Shown piece after piece: positions 34,733 to 46,364 of a stretch of 64,000 nt of DNA. Under the pieces are notes generated by a model. That model made no database searches. It saw nothing but the letters and a program-made list of their open reading frames with translations, and was not told the origin of the DNA. Both the position numbers and the translations under genes were made by a program. This stretch comes from Sinohyriopsis cumingii (Eukaryota; Mollusca; Bivalvia; Unionida; Unionidae), in the NCBI GenBank assembly GCA_028554795.2, contig CM068830.1, positions 43,695,837 to 43,759,836 of the forward strand, written 5' to 3'. Positions within the stretch are counted from its first letter, which is position 1. Each line of letters starts with the position of its first letter.

Positions 34733-35174
34733 CTGAAGGACATAAAAGCAAAAGTTTACTTTGCTTATCTGCTTATCCTGCTTATCTACTTAAAATAATG
34801 TTATCCAATCAGAAAAAAAAACTTTTTATGAAGACAATGATAACATTATGAAATATTCAATAATAAAACTATGTCACATCTTATTTTCTAAATGGTTCAA
34901 GCATATATTCTTTCAGAGTAATTTTCTTGGAGACAATATATTTAAACAAGGTTATATTCAATCTGTGGTTATAGTAATAAAAATCATGAATAAAATACAA
35001 CTTATGAAAGGATTTAACCATTGTGACATACTCTGGTTTATATTTTTTTAATAATTTGCCATATCAAATACATATTATCTGTTAAAATCTATTTAGGATG
35101 ACAATAGTTTCTATAGTAGCGGTACTTAAAAAGTTCAGTAAGAGGAATTATTCCAATATACATCTAAATCTTGA

Positions 35175-35178
<4 letters not shown>

Positions 35179-35260
<82 letters not shown>
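35179..35260. repeat. (TA)n microsatellite
   Basis: About 40 TA dinucleotides. Confidence 0.98.
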
Positions 35261-35262
<2 letters not shown>

Positions 35263-37020
35263 GACCCCACTATAACATGCTCTGTTATACTATCCAGTCG
35301 GATATAACATGATCCGGCATGGTCCTGAAATTTCATATACATGTAGTCTTCTCATACATGAAAAAAATTGTCTCAAAAGTACACAGAATAACAAGTAAAA
35401 GTTTTTGTATCATTTTTGAGAAGAGGCTGCATATGAATTCTAGTATGAGATGATCATGGCGTGTTTCCTGAAATTTCATTTCCATGTATTTTTGTCACAC
35501 ACTAAAAAATGTTTTTTTTCTGCTTAAAAATATGAAAAATAATATTTTAAAAGGTCTATTCAGGCATTATGCTGGGCTATGGACATGTCGCAAATTGTGA
35601 TTTCTTGTCCTTATTGGCAACAAAATATACTATCTGGTGATATATTTTTTTGCAACAATATTGCTGACCGTTTAAACTTGTATATACAATCTTTGGTTTG
35701 GAGTTGAGAAATTCAATGGCACCATGAAAGGAAGCTGCAACTTGGATATAAAATGCACTGGAACATGTCAGTTGTTACATGAACAAATCCTTTGTTCATA
35801 TTTATCAACCATCACTATAATATCATAATCCGCTTATGCTGACATCTGGCCTGATTACTGTATGCTGTGATACACTCAATTAGTCATGCTACTGGACAAG
35901 CTACAATCAACCAACCTTTGAAGGCAGGAACTATAACTGCTACAATCAGCCAAAAATGATGGCTAATTCTTTTTTTTTATAAATGTAGTCAGAAAAAATA
36001 GTTTTGCTAAAACTTCAAAGAATACTGATTACCTTTAAAGTACCAATTGTTCTGTAAAAATACTAAGCAAATGAAAACAATTTCAGTGTCAACCATTTTT
36101 CAACAATTATTTGATGTTGAAGCTGCAAAAACAAATGGGTATTTGTTTGGTCCTCCAAAGACGTCCTTTAGCCGTGACTTCAATAACACATGCGCCCTTC
36201 ATCAAAGCAAACCAACTACAGCCTTCATTAAAAACAATCCACCTTTCATCAAAAAAAGTCAACACCAATTCAATGAAATCCAATGGATTGTTACATTTTC
36301 CAAAGTCACTTGAACATGCCATGAAAGTTTCCTTTTTGCTAAAAAAATGTATAGGCTTATGATCGCTAAAAATGGCAGCATACAATGGAAGTAAAGTTCC
36401 AACTTTCTGAAACCCTATATATCTGACCTTCAAGTTAATGGAAGATGGGGATCTCGCAAAGATCTTTATTAAACTTTTAATTTGTTCACATGTTTTCATT
36501 TTTCTAACAATAGGCTCATCCCCTGGATAGCCTCGGCAAGATGATAGCTGTCTCCAGCTGACCAAAATCTAGGCCAATTTAAGTACATGTACATGTAGCA
36601 TGTAAATAACTATAGCCACAGTTGCTACTGGTGACATTATCTTATTGAATTGTTTAGTAACAACGGTTTATAGATCAAATGAGGATTAACATTTTTTATA
36701 TGTGTTATTTGTGTTTTCTAATGATATTTGACCAATTCATGAATATTATCACATGTGATTTATACTCAAATTCATTGATTTTTCACATAGATGTACAATA
36801 CTTAATACATTATGGATTGTACAACACAAATGTAACTTGTCAATGTACAGGTATATTCAGACTAGTTTTGTCTTCATTTATTCAAGCATGTATCTTTTTA
36901 CCTGCTTTTATTACCCCGCCCCCAGGCCATTTTTTGGTACATGCATTGTTTATTTTCAGCGAACTGACTTGGTTGGTTATTACACAGTTCAGTACATCCC
37001 AACCGTCATGTTATAATGGG
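35261..37020. other. Intronic sequence, nothing firmly recognised
   Basis: The 152-codon minus frame at 36107-36565 has no recognised similarity. Its sequence (KKETFMACSSDFGKCNNPLD, then GACVIEVTAKGRLWRTKQIP) could be a fragment of a non-LTR retrotransposon endonuclease/RT linker, but this is not supported enough to call. Confidence 0.35.
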
Positions 37021-37058
37021 GACACTCTGTGTGTGTGTGTCTCTCTATCTCTCCTCTC

Positions 37059-37125
<67 letters not shown>
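37021..37125. repeat. (TC)n followed by (TA)n microsatellite
   Basis: A GTGTGTGT run, then about 35 TC dinucleotides, then TATATATATATATATA. Confidence 0.97.
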
Positions 37126-37549
37126 AAATGCTAGGCTATGAATTACTGGATTTTCCAAGTAAAATAAAAAATAAAAGTGATAATTTACTGGAGTGAATTA
37201 CAACAAATAATTTCACAGTTGTGTCGATAAAAAGATAAGCATGAAATTCAAAGTTATTCCTAGACACTTATATGGTCATGTGGTAAAATGGCTGCCTCAC
37301 ATCAAAGCCATTTCCAATTCAAATCCAACAGGGTGCGAGTAATTTTTTTCTTTAATGTGCTATTTTTAGAAAGAGAATTACATAACTGTTTACATTACAG
37401 CAAAACATAAAAGGTAAACTGCAGACATTGCTTCAGATTCAATATTGCAACTTCAATCTATTATATATACTACAAACACAGCACATCTTGTCATCCAATA
37501 TGTGTGTGCATAGCATCAACAGGAAATTTGCTTGTTAATAGTAAATCAC

Positions 37550-38231
37550 GGACACGTTTCATGTTATGGGCGAAAATACTGAGTTTTTCACCAACTTTAA
37601 GAAATATATATGTTATTCACTCATCTCAAGCAATTATCCTCTCTATACATAAAATAAACTATTTCATAACAGTTACATACAACCCTATTTAGACTACTGT
37701 AATACAGTATGGGGTAATTCAAATGATAAAAACACTGCAAAGCAAGCACATCTTCAAAAAAGAGCATTTGGACTAACATCAATCCAGAAAGAAAGCAAGG
37801 ACAATTTAGCTGGTAAGTTAAAAATATTACCTATTAAGGACCGAATCTGGTTGAGAAAAGCCAAAGTAATGTACAGGATATCCAATAATAGTGCTTCTGA
37901 ATATTTACAATCACTATTCCGGTATAGGCTACCTGATAATACTCCCCACCTGCAATCCATGTCTACAAACAGAATAATATTCACATAAAAAATAAGGAAT
38001 TATTCAAAAAAGGTTTCCAATACTCTGAAACTAACAAAGTTTCAGAGTATTCCAGTTGAGATTAGAAAGGCCCACTCTATTTCCTTCTTCCAAACCCAAT
38101 ATATCCAGTAGCATCTGAGGTGCAGTTAAAATAAATAAATTCTTTTATATGAGGGCCTCAAGGTAGATTAGTTCTTCAGCTAACTGTGTTACCCTCTTTA
38201 AATAAAATCATCATCATTATTATTATTATTT
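37550..38231 (+). pseudogene. 3' fragment of a CR1/L2-type non-LTR retrotransposon
   Basis: Across two frames it reads NPYLDYCNTVWGN-like sequence (PYLDYCNTVWGNSNDKNTAK, then LQKRAFGLTSIQKES, LPIKDRIWLRKAKVMYRIS and KKGFQYSETNK). This is the conserved end of the reverse-transcriptase ORF of CR1/L2/Rex-type elements. The 3' end GGGCCTCAAGGTAGATTAGT ... CTTTAAATAAA is typical of the group. It terminates in (CAT/TAT)n simple repeats abutting the donor of exon d. Confidence 0.8.
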
Positions 38232-38235
38232 ATAC

Positions 38236-38492
38236 CTCATTAAACCGTTGAACTAAGTCCTCTACACCTGACATTTTACTGTTGACCACACTTCCTCGGG
38301 ATAGATCCATGGTGATTTGGCGAATGTAGTCAGCTGGAAGCACATTCTGAAAAAGCTTGCACTCAGTCTTAGTAAGAAGATGGGCCACTTCCTCTGGAAA
38401 ATGGAGCAATTTCTGAAGATTTTCAAGCTCCTTGGCATAGCGGGAGCAGCCTTCCACATCTGGACACAGTGTCAACTGCTTACGCTGAAAAT
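38236..38492 (-). CDS. PLCE1: PLC-epsilon-like gene, exon d: start of RasGEF (CDC25) domain
   Basis: 257-nt exon, entering in phase 1 (tttatag|ATTTTCAGCG) and leaving in phase 0 (AATGAG|gtataa). It encodes LLHFPEEVAHLL, LFQNVLPADYIRQIT and VEDLVQRFNE. These follow the start of the RasGEF domain in vertebrate PLCE1, which has FPEEVA, VLPVDY and LEDLVMRFNE at the same spacing. The phase-1 junction with the FERM F3 exon is the evidence that FERM and RasGEF belong to one polypeptide. The intron side of the donor lies only a few bases from the 3' tail of a CR1-like retroelement. Confidence 0.93.
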
Positions 38493-39419
38493 CTATAAAA
38501 GAAGAAAAATAATGCACATCATTTCAACAAACAGAACTCACTCCAACCTAAGACATCATAATCAAAAAAAATGTTCATTACAGTTCTTAATGCCAGAAAA
38601 AATTATATAACTGTGTTCTAAAAGACAAGTACATTTCTGGATAATTTATGATAGCTGGAAAATTTTCAAGCTTACATGCTTCAGACAGAAATGCTGTACT
38701 GTAAATTATAGTTTCCTACATACATTATAGACTGTAACATGAAAATTTCAAGTGACTGGCATTTAAAAGAACTGGCAGAAAACTAAGACTTTCTTCAATA
38801 GACTTCGTTTCATTCATTTATGCACTCTTTTCAGTCAAACGATGACTTGAATAATAAATCTGCAAACAAATTCACATTGTGAATCTATGGTCTTGGATCT
38901 CCCATTAAGGCCATGTGAAAAGACTAAATAGCATAGTGGTTTCTTCAAGCCATCTTTTTCTCCAAAAGCACTGCACCAAATCACCGAGACATTGTCACAG
39001 CGCAAGTTGCTAGAACTATGAAATCAAGGATATGTAAATAAAAAGATATTTCTCAAAACATATATCCCAATGCCAACTGTGCTTTTCAAGGTAAGTAAAA
39101 ATTAGGCTCTCATACACGTCACTAGATATATAATGAATTACAAAATGAATCTCTTAAATTCAAACATCATTCAAGTGGCTAAGTTTTGGTAATGTCAATT
39201 TACTCTTCTTGCAATGCAGCCACATGTCACTTTTTATAAGCTTAAGTGAAACAGCATGCAAGATTTGAAGGGTGTTATGAACATGTAACAAATGAACATA
39301 CCACAAAAACAAACACACAAATGAACAAACAGGCAAAAAGAATGCTGCCAGATCACCTCATCACAAGGAAGGGGATAACAGAGGGAAAAATTAAATCTGA
39401 AAACATAAAAGCAACTTAC
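38493..39419. other. Intron between exons c and d, nothing recognised
   Basis: No element ends or supported frames. This intron joins the FERM and RasGEF parts and is 927 bp long. Confidence 0.5.
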
Positions 39420-39705
39420 CAAATTCAAAGCTATCTCGTCTTAGTGTCCCATTACTGAGAAATCGTCCATCCATATCCAAAGCATCCCAGAGTACAGCAG
39501 TCACAGACTTCAGGTTGTCCAGTGATGCCATGGACAATGTCCAAGTCTTGGTCCCACGGAACTCCAACACCAGGCCATCATGCAACTTGCCACTTCCTGT
39601 CCGCCACTCATCAAGGTCCCGGATACTTTGCGTCTTGGTCAAAAGTTTGGTCTTGCTGTCCAGCAGGATGACTTTGTCATTTGTGATACCTAGCAGGCGA
39701 GACAC
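39420..39705 (-). CDS. PLCE1: PLC-epsilon-like gene, exon c: FERM lobe F3 (PTB-like)
   Basis: 286-nt internal exon, entering in phase 0 (cacag|GTGTCTCGC) and leaving in phase 1 (GAATTTG|gtaagt). It begins VSRLLGITNDKVILLDSKT and continues through SIRDLDEWRTG and LHDGLVLEFRGTKTWTL to LKSVTAVLWDAL. This is the strand order and final helix of the talin F3 (PTB/PH-like) lobe. The Trp of DEWRTG aligns with the Trp that talin F3 uses in integrin-tail binding. Its final residues, RDSFEF, run straight into the RasGEF exon. F3 lobes bind NPxY-type tails or phosphoinositides; which this one binds cannot be read from sequence. Confidence 0.85.
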
Positions 39706-39856
39706 CTGTGAAATTGGAGGAAAAACTTGCTAAGTGTTGAATTATTAAATATATTTTATGACTTACCTTTAAAAAAAAAAACACATAAAAAGTATGGAAA
39801 CTGTAAGATTAGGTGGATTAATTGATTAATCAACACTAATAGTGGCACTGCTGCAT

Positions 39857-40110
39857 GTGTTGTTGTTGTTTTAGGGTTTAATGCCATTTTTCAACACAAG
39901 ATAGGCTATACATGGCAGCCAATATAAATGGTGGAGGAAGAACCCAGGAAAACCAAAGAAAGAACCACTGACCCACAAGAAGCTATTGACAAGCTTTCTC
40001 ATGTACCCACATTTGCTAAGCCTGAGACTTGAACCCACACAGGCAGAGGAGAGATGGCAGTGATCCATAACGGTGAGCGCTTTAGACCACCCGGCCACTC
40101 AGGGCCTCCA
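39857..40110 (-). mobile_element. tRNA-derived SINE, family A (best-preserved head)
   Basis: On the minus strand the right end reads GAGTGGCCGGGTGGTCTAAA, GCGCTCACCGTTATGG and then GTGGGTTCAAGTCTCAGG. Box A (TGGCCGGGTGGTCTAA) and box B (GGTTCAAGTCTC) resemble a tRNA-Leu/Ser head. The body ends GGGTTTAATGCC next to (GTT)n. Confidence 0.92.
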
Positions 40111-40486
40111 CTGCTGCCTGAAATGTTCAATTTTTAATTACTTTTTTCAATTGTAACTAAATCATTGATTGATCTACTGAATGATTTTTGTACTAAGGCA
40201 TCTGAACCAAATGAAGGTAATTTGGTGTCATCTGCCTTGGAAAGCTTTTATACAATAAACAGCACCATGAAAAGCACCTTTTCTGGCAAATATCTAAAAT
40301 ATAATCAATATAACACAATATCTCAGTGTACTATTGGCAGTAAATATAAATTTCTTTCTTGGAAAAATGTATAGTTTAAAAATAAACTTGGATATGTATT
40401 TTCAATTTCAAACAAAACATCTTTCATGGCAAAAATAGGCCTATCACAATTTCCAGAAAAGATACAGCAAATTCCTAACAATTTAG

Positions 40487-40617
<131 letters not shown>

Positions 40618-41099
40618 GTTAAAGCAATTATAAGGTAATCTAGCATTACTCTTTTTATAAAATAATTTTGTATATAGGTCGTACTAATATGGTACCAATA
40701 CCAATCTCCAAGTCATTATGAAGAACTATAAAGAAAAGCACAGTCCAACTGCACATAGATCCTGATCTGCATGTGCATTATGATACGGTAGATAAGGTTC
40801 TGTGTTACAAATGAAAAGGTTTTTAGCTTGCTCTGGATAATTCATGATCCTTAGTAATTTCCCATACTCAGAGCATAAATATCTTAAAAGTTCAAAATTT
40901 TTTGCAATATCACACTGCCTTCATGGGTGACTACCGTTGGTCACTTGACCTGCAATGCACTAAACAGGGATGAGGGGCTTGAATTACCACCCATCTACAC
41001 TAGTCTCCTTGTATCACGTTACCATTAGATGTCACATGATAAATGTTAGTCGTTCATGTGATATTGCCAAAAATGTCTAACTTTTTAAGATACTTATGC

Positions 41100-41240
41100 T
41101 CTGAGTATGGGAAATTACAAATGACCTAGACCTGTGTTGCTGTGGTTTGACTCAACTTATAAGTGAGTATGGGAAATTACAAATGACCTAGACCTGTGTT
41201 GCTGTGGTTTGACTCAACTTATAAGTGAGTATATACAGTA
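41100..41240. repeat. 62-bp tandem duplication next to exon b donor
   Basis: GAGTATGGGAAATTACAAAT, then GACCTAGACCTGTGTTGCTG and TGGTTTGACTCAACTTATAA, occurs twice in direct order. It carries the CTTATAAGTGAGTAT motif of the GATCTG repeat and ends 9 bp before the donor. Confidence 0.92.
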
Positions 41241-41248
41241 TAACATAC

Positions 41249-41398
41249 CTTTTTCTGTGTATTGCTTCTCAGCATCTCCTTGACCTGATACAACTTACAG
41301 CCATAGGCAGGCAGGTTTTTACAGATTCGGATGTACAGCTCCTTTAACTTTATTTCATTGTCATAGTATGGGGTGTGCCACAGTTTCTTCTTTTTCTC
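41249..41398 (-). CDS. PLCE1: PLC-epsilon-like gene, exon b: FERM lobe F2 (end)
   Basis: Internal exon of 50 codons, phase 0/0. The acceptor is TATCTAG before GAGAAAAAG and the donor is AAAAAG|gtatgt. The translation contains KLWHTPYYDNEIKLKELY followed by LPAYGCKLYQVKE. It matches the last two F2 helices of talin, where the equivalent signature is SLKTYGVSFFLVKEK. Joined to the previous exon it completes a four-helix F2 lobe. It joins in frame to the F3 exon at ...NTQKK|VSRLLGI, and talin has RLLGI at the same boundary. No unusual codons or breaks are seen. Confidence 0.86.
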
Positions 41399-41639
41399 CT
41401 AGATAAGACAAATGTAGAATCAGATTAGAAAAGAAGCTCGGCAAACAGTCTACATACTTAATAATAATTTTCACACTTTAAACAATAAAATGCAAATCAT
41501 CTATTAGACTACGTAAAAGTGAATGACTTTGAATAATGAAGTTATCCTGATATTCAGAAAATGAATATAGACCTGAACAAAGCATCAGTAAGAACTGCTG
41601 AACGTCATTGTGGGAAATAAATCATACTGATAATAATTA

Positions 41640-42118
41640 ATGTGTTCATTCTGGGTAATAAGTGTAACCCATAATAATTAATGAGTTCATTGCTAATATC
41701 ATTCTGAGTAATGAGAGTTACCCTTAATAATTAATGTGTTCATTGTTGAATGACATTCCAGGTAATATCTAAGTGTAACCCATAATAATTAATGTGGTCA
41801 TTACTGAATGGCATTCTGGGTAATAAGTGTAACCAATAATAATTAATGACTTCATTGCTAATAACATTCTGAGTAATGAGAGTTACCCTTAATAATGAAT
41901 GTGTTCATTGCTGAATGGCATTCTGGGTAATAAGTGTAACCCATAATAATTAATGTGGTCATTACTGAATGGCATTCTGGGTAATAAGTGTTAACCATAA
42001 TAATTAATGAGTTCATTGCTAATAGCATTCTGAGTAATGAGAGTTACCCTTAATAATTAATGTGTTCATTGCTGAATGGCATTCTGGGTAATAAGTGTAA
42101 CCCATAATAATGAGTTCA
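41640..42118. repeat. 54-bp minisatellite, left part
   Basis: Units of ATTAATGTGTTCATTGCTGA, ATGGCATTCTGGGTAATAAG and TGTAACCCATAATA (54 bp), alternating with a variant carrying GAGTTCATTGCTAATAGCAT and GAGTAATGAGAGTTACCCTT. The array resumes at 46365. Confidence 0.93.
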
Positions 42119-43079
42119 TTGATTTGTTGTTGAGTTTAATTATAGTGGCGTGCGCACAATTGTGCATGTGCCACTTTTTTCTGACTGCACTGCAGCCTGC
42201 TAGTTGTTCCTGGGGAAGGGAATGGTGCCACCTCCCCCAGGCTTTTATGGGTTCAAGGAACCCTGATAGATTGGCCTCAATCTGTGGGTCCATAAAGGTC
42301 CCTTACAGTTGAATGGTTGGCTGTCATTAGTGGGAAGGAGAGCTCAGGAATGGTCCTGGTTGCTTCACATCGCTGGTTTCTTGTTGCATTTGCCTGGTGT
42401 TTCTTGTTTTTTTTCCAAAATGTTCTAAAAAGGAGGGGTGTCCTATGCTGTTTATACAGGTTGTTAGTAGAAATCATGTATGAAGAGAGATTTTCAAGCT
42501 TATTATGGTATTACTAGTCGAGGTGTTTAGGGTGTGCTTCGTATGTTATGTTATTTATAAGTTTTTAGATATTATCTCTTTAAGTTATTTATTTATTAAT
42601 GTTTTTAGAAACTGAATGTTATTTATACTTTATTTAGCAAGAGACTGGAGTCCTAGCCAATTACACGGTTCATTAAGGACATCTAGGACCGGAGTCCTAG
42701 CCGATTACATGGTTCGTTAAGGACATCTAGGACATCCAATTTTGCGGTTTCCTTAGTTTTTGATAGGTGCTTCGTAAGTGAATTATTTATTAATATTTTT
42801 ATAAAATTGAATGATATGTTATGGGTTTTTATGTGGGGGCTTCAAAATTTATTTAGCTAGTTATTGGGTCTTTTGGTTTTGTGGGGACAGTAATTATATT
42901 TTGTTCCTAAGTCCTGCTGAATCTATGAATTTATTTATATTTTTATATGCTGATTGTTTATTTTTATTAGAGTCCATAAGTAACTCTGGGTATGTGTGTG
43001 GTGATCCAATCTCTTTTTGGTTTTTGATAAATATTTTCCTAGCAGGTTAATATTTTGGGCATATATTGAATACATGGTG

Positions 43080-43720
43080 TAGATCTTCGGTGGTGTGGCA
43101 GTTAATGGTTGCTGGTTTGGGTCCTATAAACCTTCCAAAACTACTTGCTAGTTAAGTTTTTCCAGTTATTATCCTGTTTATGGTTTTCTGTTCTAAATAG
43201 GTACCCTTAGGTAGCTGTATATTCCTATCTACGGTTTTTTGAGTTTCATGGTGCTTTGTACCTTTTGTGGAGGAGTTCCAAAAATCTTGCCATTTTTGGT
43301 CTATATATGTTTGTGCAAAGCTTAGTGCTTCTGTAGAGCTATAGTTAAGCTTGATAGAGTTTTGATCTCCTAGTTTGGTTTGTGCAACTTTGTCTGCTGT
43401 TTCGTTGCCAGAGATTCCAATGTGTGACGGTATCCACATGAGATCGACTAACTGATGTGCTGTGGTGATATCGTCAATTAATTGGCATGCTCTGTTGAGG
43501 AATTGTTCCCTAGAGTGTGTATTGCGATTTTGGATTGATTTGATAATGCTTAGGGAATCACTTATAATGACTGCTTTAGGTATTTTGTTGTCTTTGATCC
43601 ATTGAAATGATTCAAGTATAGCCCAGAATTCAGTGGTGTAAATGGAGCAATAGTCAGGTAATCTGGATCCCCTTTGTATACTGAATTCAGGGATGACTAT
43701 TGCTGCTGCTGTTCTTGGTG
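43080..43720 (-). pseudogene. RNase H domain and Cys/His tail of the same element
   Basis: CSIYTTEFWAILESFQWI, AVIISDSLSIIKSI and MWIPSHIGISGNETADKVA carry the RNase H acidic residues and the final His/Asp. NCHTTEDLHHVFNIC follows. Confidence 0.85.
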
Positions 43721-44229
43721 GGTTGTTTGTTTTTGATCCATCGGTATATATTTTAACATAGTCCAGGTATGTTTGGTTGATTTCGTTTACCAGTACAGGT
43801 TTTAGTAAGTTTTCTTGTCCTTCTTTATTGCCTAATTTGGTAGCTTCAGGGTTAATCCTTGGTGGGTTTTGTAAACATGGTGATTTGTTCTGGTCTGTAT
43901 TGTAGAGGTATCTTTTCTCTTAGTTCAAGGATTACTTTGCCACTTGGTGTGGTGGGTATGATTTTGGGTTTGAAGACAACTTTACACTTGTTTATAGCTA
44001 TTTTGGTGGGATGGTTGTCTGGGTGGGTATCTAATCAAATGGAGTATCGGAGGAGCAGTTCTTGCCTACGTAATTTTAAGGGTAGTTCTCCTGTTAGTGT
44101 TTGTAGTTCTTCTAATGATGTTGAGGGGAGTGTTCCTGTGCATAATAGCAGGGCTTTTCTCTGGATAGTGTCAAGTTTTTGTGGTACAGGATGCTTAGCC
44201 GAGTTATATGCTTGGCAACCATAATCCAG

Positions 44230-45020
44230 TTTTGATCTAATTAGGGTTTTATATATCGTGAAAAGGGTTTCCTGGTTGGATCCCCAGTAAGTCCCTGTGA
44301 TGTTCCTGAGTAAATTGAGATCTTTGTTACAATTCTGGGTGAGTTTGCTTAATGTGCTGTTTCCATGTGAGGTGGTTGTCAAAGAACATTCCTAGGAATT
44401 TTACTACTGTTACGTATTTGATTAATTGATTTTGTATATAGAAGTTTGGATAGACTAGGTTGTTATTTTGTTTGGGGGTAAATATGATTGCCACAGTTTT
44501 TTCATGAGATTTTTTGAAACCCCATTTGTCCGTCCATCTCCCTATGTTGTCTAGGCTCTGCTGGATTTCTTTAACTACTGTTTTATTGGCAGGATTTCCA
44601 TTCCTCCATATGCCACTATCATCTGCAAATTGTGACAAGTTTATTTTTGTGGAGGCTGCATTGAGGTCAAGGTCATTTACCATTAGGTTAAATAGTAGGG
44701 GACTTATTACACTGTCTTGCGGTGTTCCATTTTCAAGTGAAAATTCTTCTGAATGGGTGTTGCCTATTCTTGTGGTAATTTTCCGGCCTGTGAAGAAATC
44801 GCCAATCCAGTTAAACAAGTGTCCAGTTATTCCAAATTGGTTTAATTTGGCCATTAGTCCATTGGTCCATACTAGGTCGAACACTTTTTCTAGGTCTAGA
44901 AAAACTACTATGAGGTTACGATTGGTTCTCCTATGTGCGTTAAAAGCAAGTTTGATGTGTTTCCAATCTGAGAAGTTGGTCAGTGGTGGACCGTTTGTTC
45001 CGAAAGCCACATTGATTTAT
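44230..45020 (-). pseudogene. Reverse transcriptase of the same element, frameshifted
   Basis: The open stretch has VVFLDLEKVFDLVWTNGLM (RT motif A), NGTPQDSVISPLLFNLMVND (motif B) and LSQFADDSGIW (FADD box, the catalytic aspartates). It shifts frame near 44330 into SKLTQNCNKDLNLLRNITG and LIRSKLDYGCQAYNSA. The RT part is well preserved, but the gene is broken. Confidence 0.9.
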
Positions 45021-45574
45021 GGAGAGTAGGTTATTGGTTTCTAGGTGGTGTTTTAACCTATTTGCGATTATTGTCTCCATTATTTTGCAAATATTGTTTG
45101 TAAGGGAGATGGGTCAGTACGAATTTATGTTGTTGGGATCTTTACCTAGCTTGGGGATTGGTATTACTATGGCCTGTTTCCATTTGGTGGGTAGTTGGCC
45201 TTTATCCCATATCCTATTAAAGAGTTTGATTATGGCTATTGTTATATTGATAGGTAGTTTTTTTATAGATAATGTAACCTAACTGATCCTTACCAGGGGA
45301 TGTTTCGTTTTTGGATCATAGGGCTATCTCCCATTCATGTACTGTGATGTCACTATTATGGCTTTTATCTTGTCCTATATTTGTTTTGAGTTTGATTTTA
45401 GCCTCAGTTTAGAGCAAAAGGTTTGCCATAGATTAATTTTAGCAGTTTTTATTGTTTGTTTTATTGCTTTTTCTTTATCTTTATATTGCTGGAAGTAGAT
45501 AGAATTTTTGGTACGTTTATGTTTATTTAAGGCCCTTTTTTGTCTTTATGTGCTATAGTGCACTGTTTAGTCCA

Positions 45575-46290
45575 TCATGGTACAGGGTTTTTATTTTGGA
45601 TATTAGTTGTCTTTGGAATGCATCGGTTAGCTTCCTCTATAATTGTGTCTGTTATGTTATCATAATACATGTCAATATTTGGGCTTTCTAAGTTATGTGG
45701 ATTTACTCTAGCTAGTAATAATTGGAATTGGTCCCAGTCTGCCTGTTGGTACCTCCATTTAGGTGGAGTTTCATTTGGAATGTGTTGAGTTTTTGTCTGA
45801 ATACTGATTGTGATGGGGAAATGGTCACTTCCTAACGTTTCTTCTTGATCCACCCACCAATTTGTGATTTGAGCCAATTTTGGGGTAGTGATGGTTAGGT
45901 CTATGGCTGAGAGAGTGCCATCCTCAGGGTTTAATCTAGTGTTCAACCCGTCATTTAAGATGACCAGATTGTTCTCAGTTATCCATTTTTCAACCATTTT
46001 CCCTCTTTGATCTTTCTATTTACCTCCCCATAATTCACTGTGTGCATTGAAGTCACCACAGATAATTAGATTGTTGTTGTTGTTATTAGTGATTTCCCTT
46101 AGTGAGATTAGGTTGGTAGGGCAGAAGGTACCCCCTGGGTCGTATGCATTTATTATTTGAATGTTTGTTATTCCTCTATTTATCATTACTGACATTATTT
46201 CGGTGCTATTATTGATGTTTAGGTTGGGGGTACTTCTATTATTTCATAGTAGATTAGTGTATCTATCAAAAAAATTGCTAGTCCACCCCC
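45575..46290 (-). pseudogene. Retrotransposon endonuclease (APE type), decayed
   Basis: GDFNAHSELWGG, TRLNPEDGTLSAIDLTI and GSDHFPITI are the standard APE-endonuclease motifs, including the catalytic Asp and the SDH triad. They lie in different frames and a stop separates GDFNAHS from the following block. Confidence 0.82.
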
Positions 46291-46364
46291 TTTCTGCCCT
46301 TTGGGTCTGTTTTTAAAGATTCCATGGGTATAGCCTTGTAGTTTGGGCAGGCGTTTGTGTTCTG

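Larger units (their letters stand above)
42119..46362 (-). mobile_element. 5'-truncated I/Jockey-type non-LTR retrotransposon inserted in the 54-bp array
   Basis: On the minus strand, in order, it carries an endonuclease (GGGLAIFLIDTL near 46.27 kb, GDFNAHSELWGG near 46.04 kb, GSDHFPITI near 45.8 kb), a reverse transcriptase (44.3-45.0 kb), an RNase H (43.2-43.7 kb) and a final Cys/His segment NCHTTEDLHHVFNIC (near 43.1 kb). RNase H after RT points to the I group (I/Nimb/Loa-like). Both flanks are 54-bp array units. No poly-A tail is seen at the 3' end. Confidence 0.88.

Noticed and set aside
35148-35342. Frames of alternating Tyr-Ile
   Set aside because: Translation of the (TA)n microsatellite; the same holds at 1990-2050 and 40500-40616.
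44514-45029. 171-codon plus-strand frame
   Set aside because: Shadow of the reverse-transcriptase frame on the minus strand.
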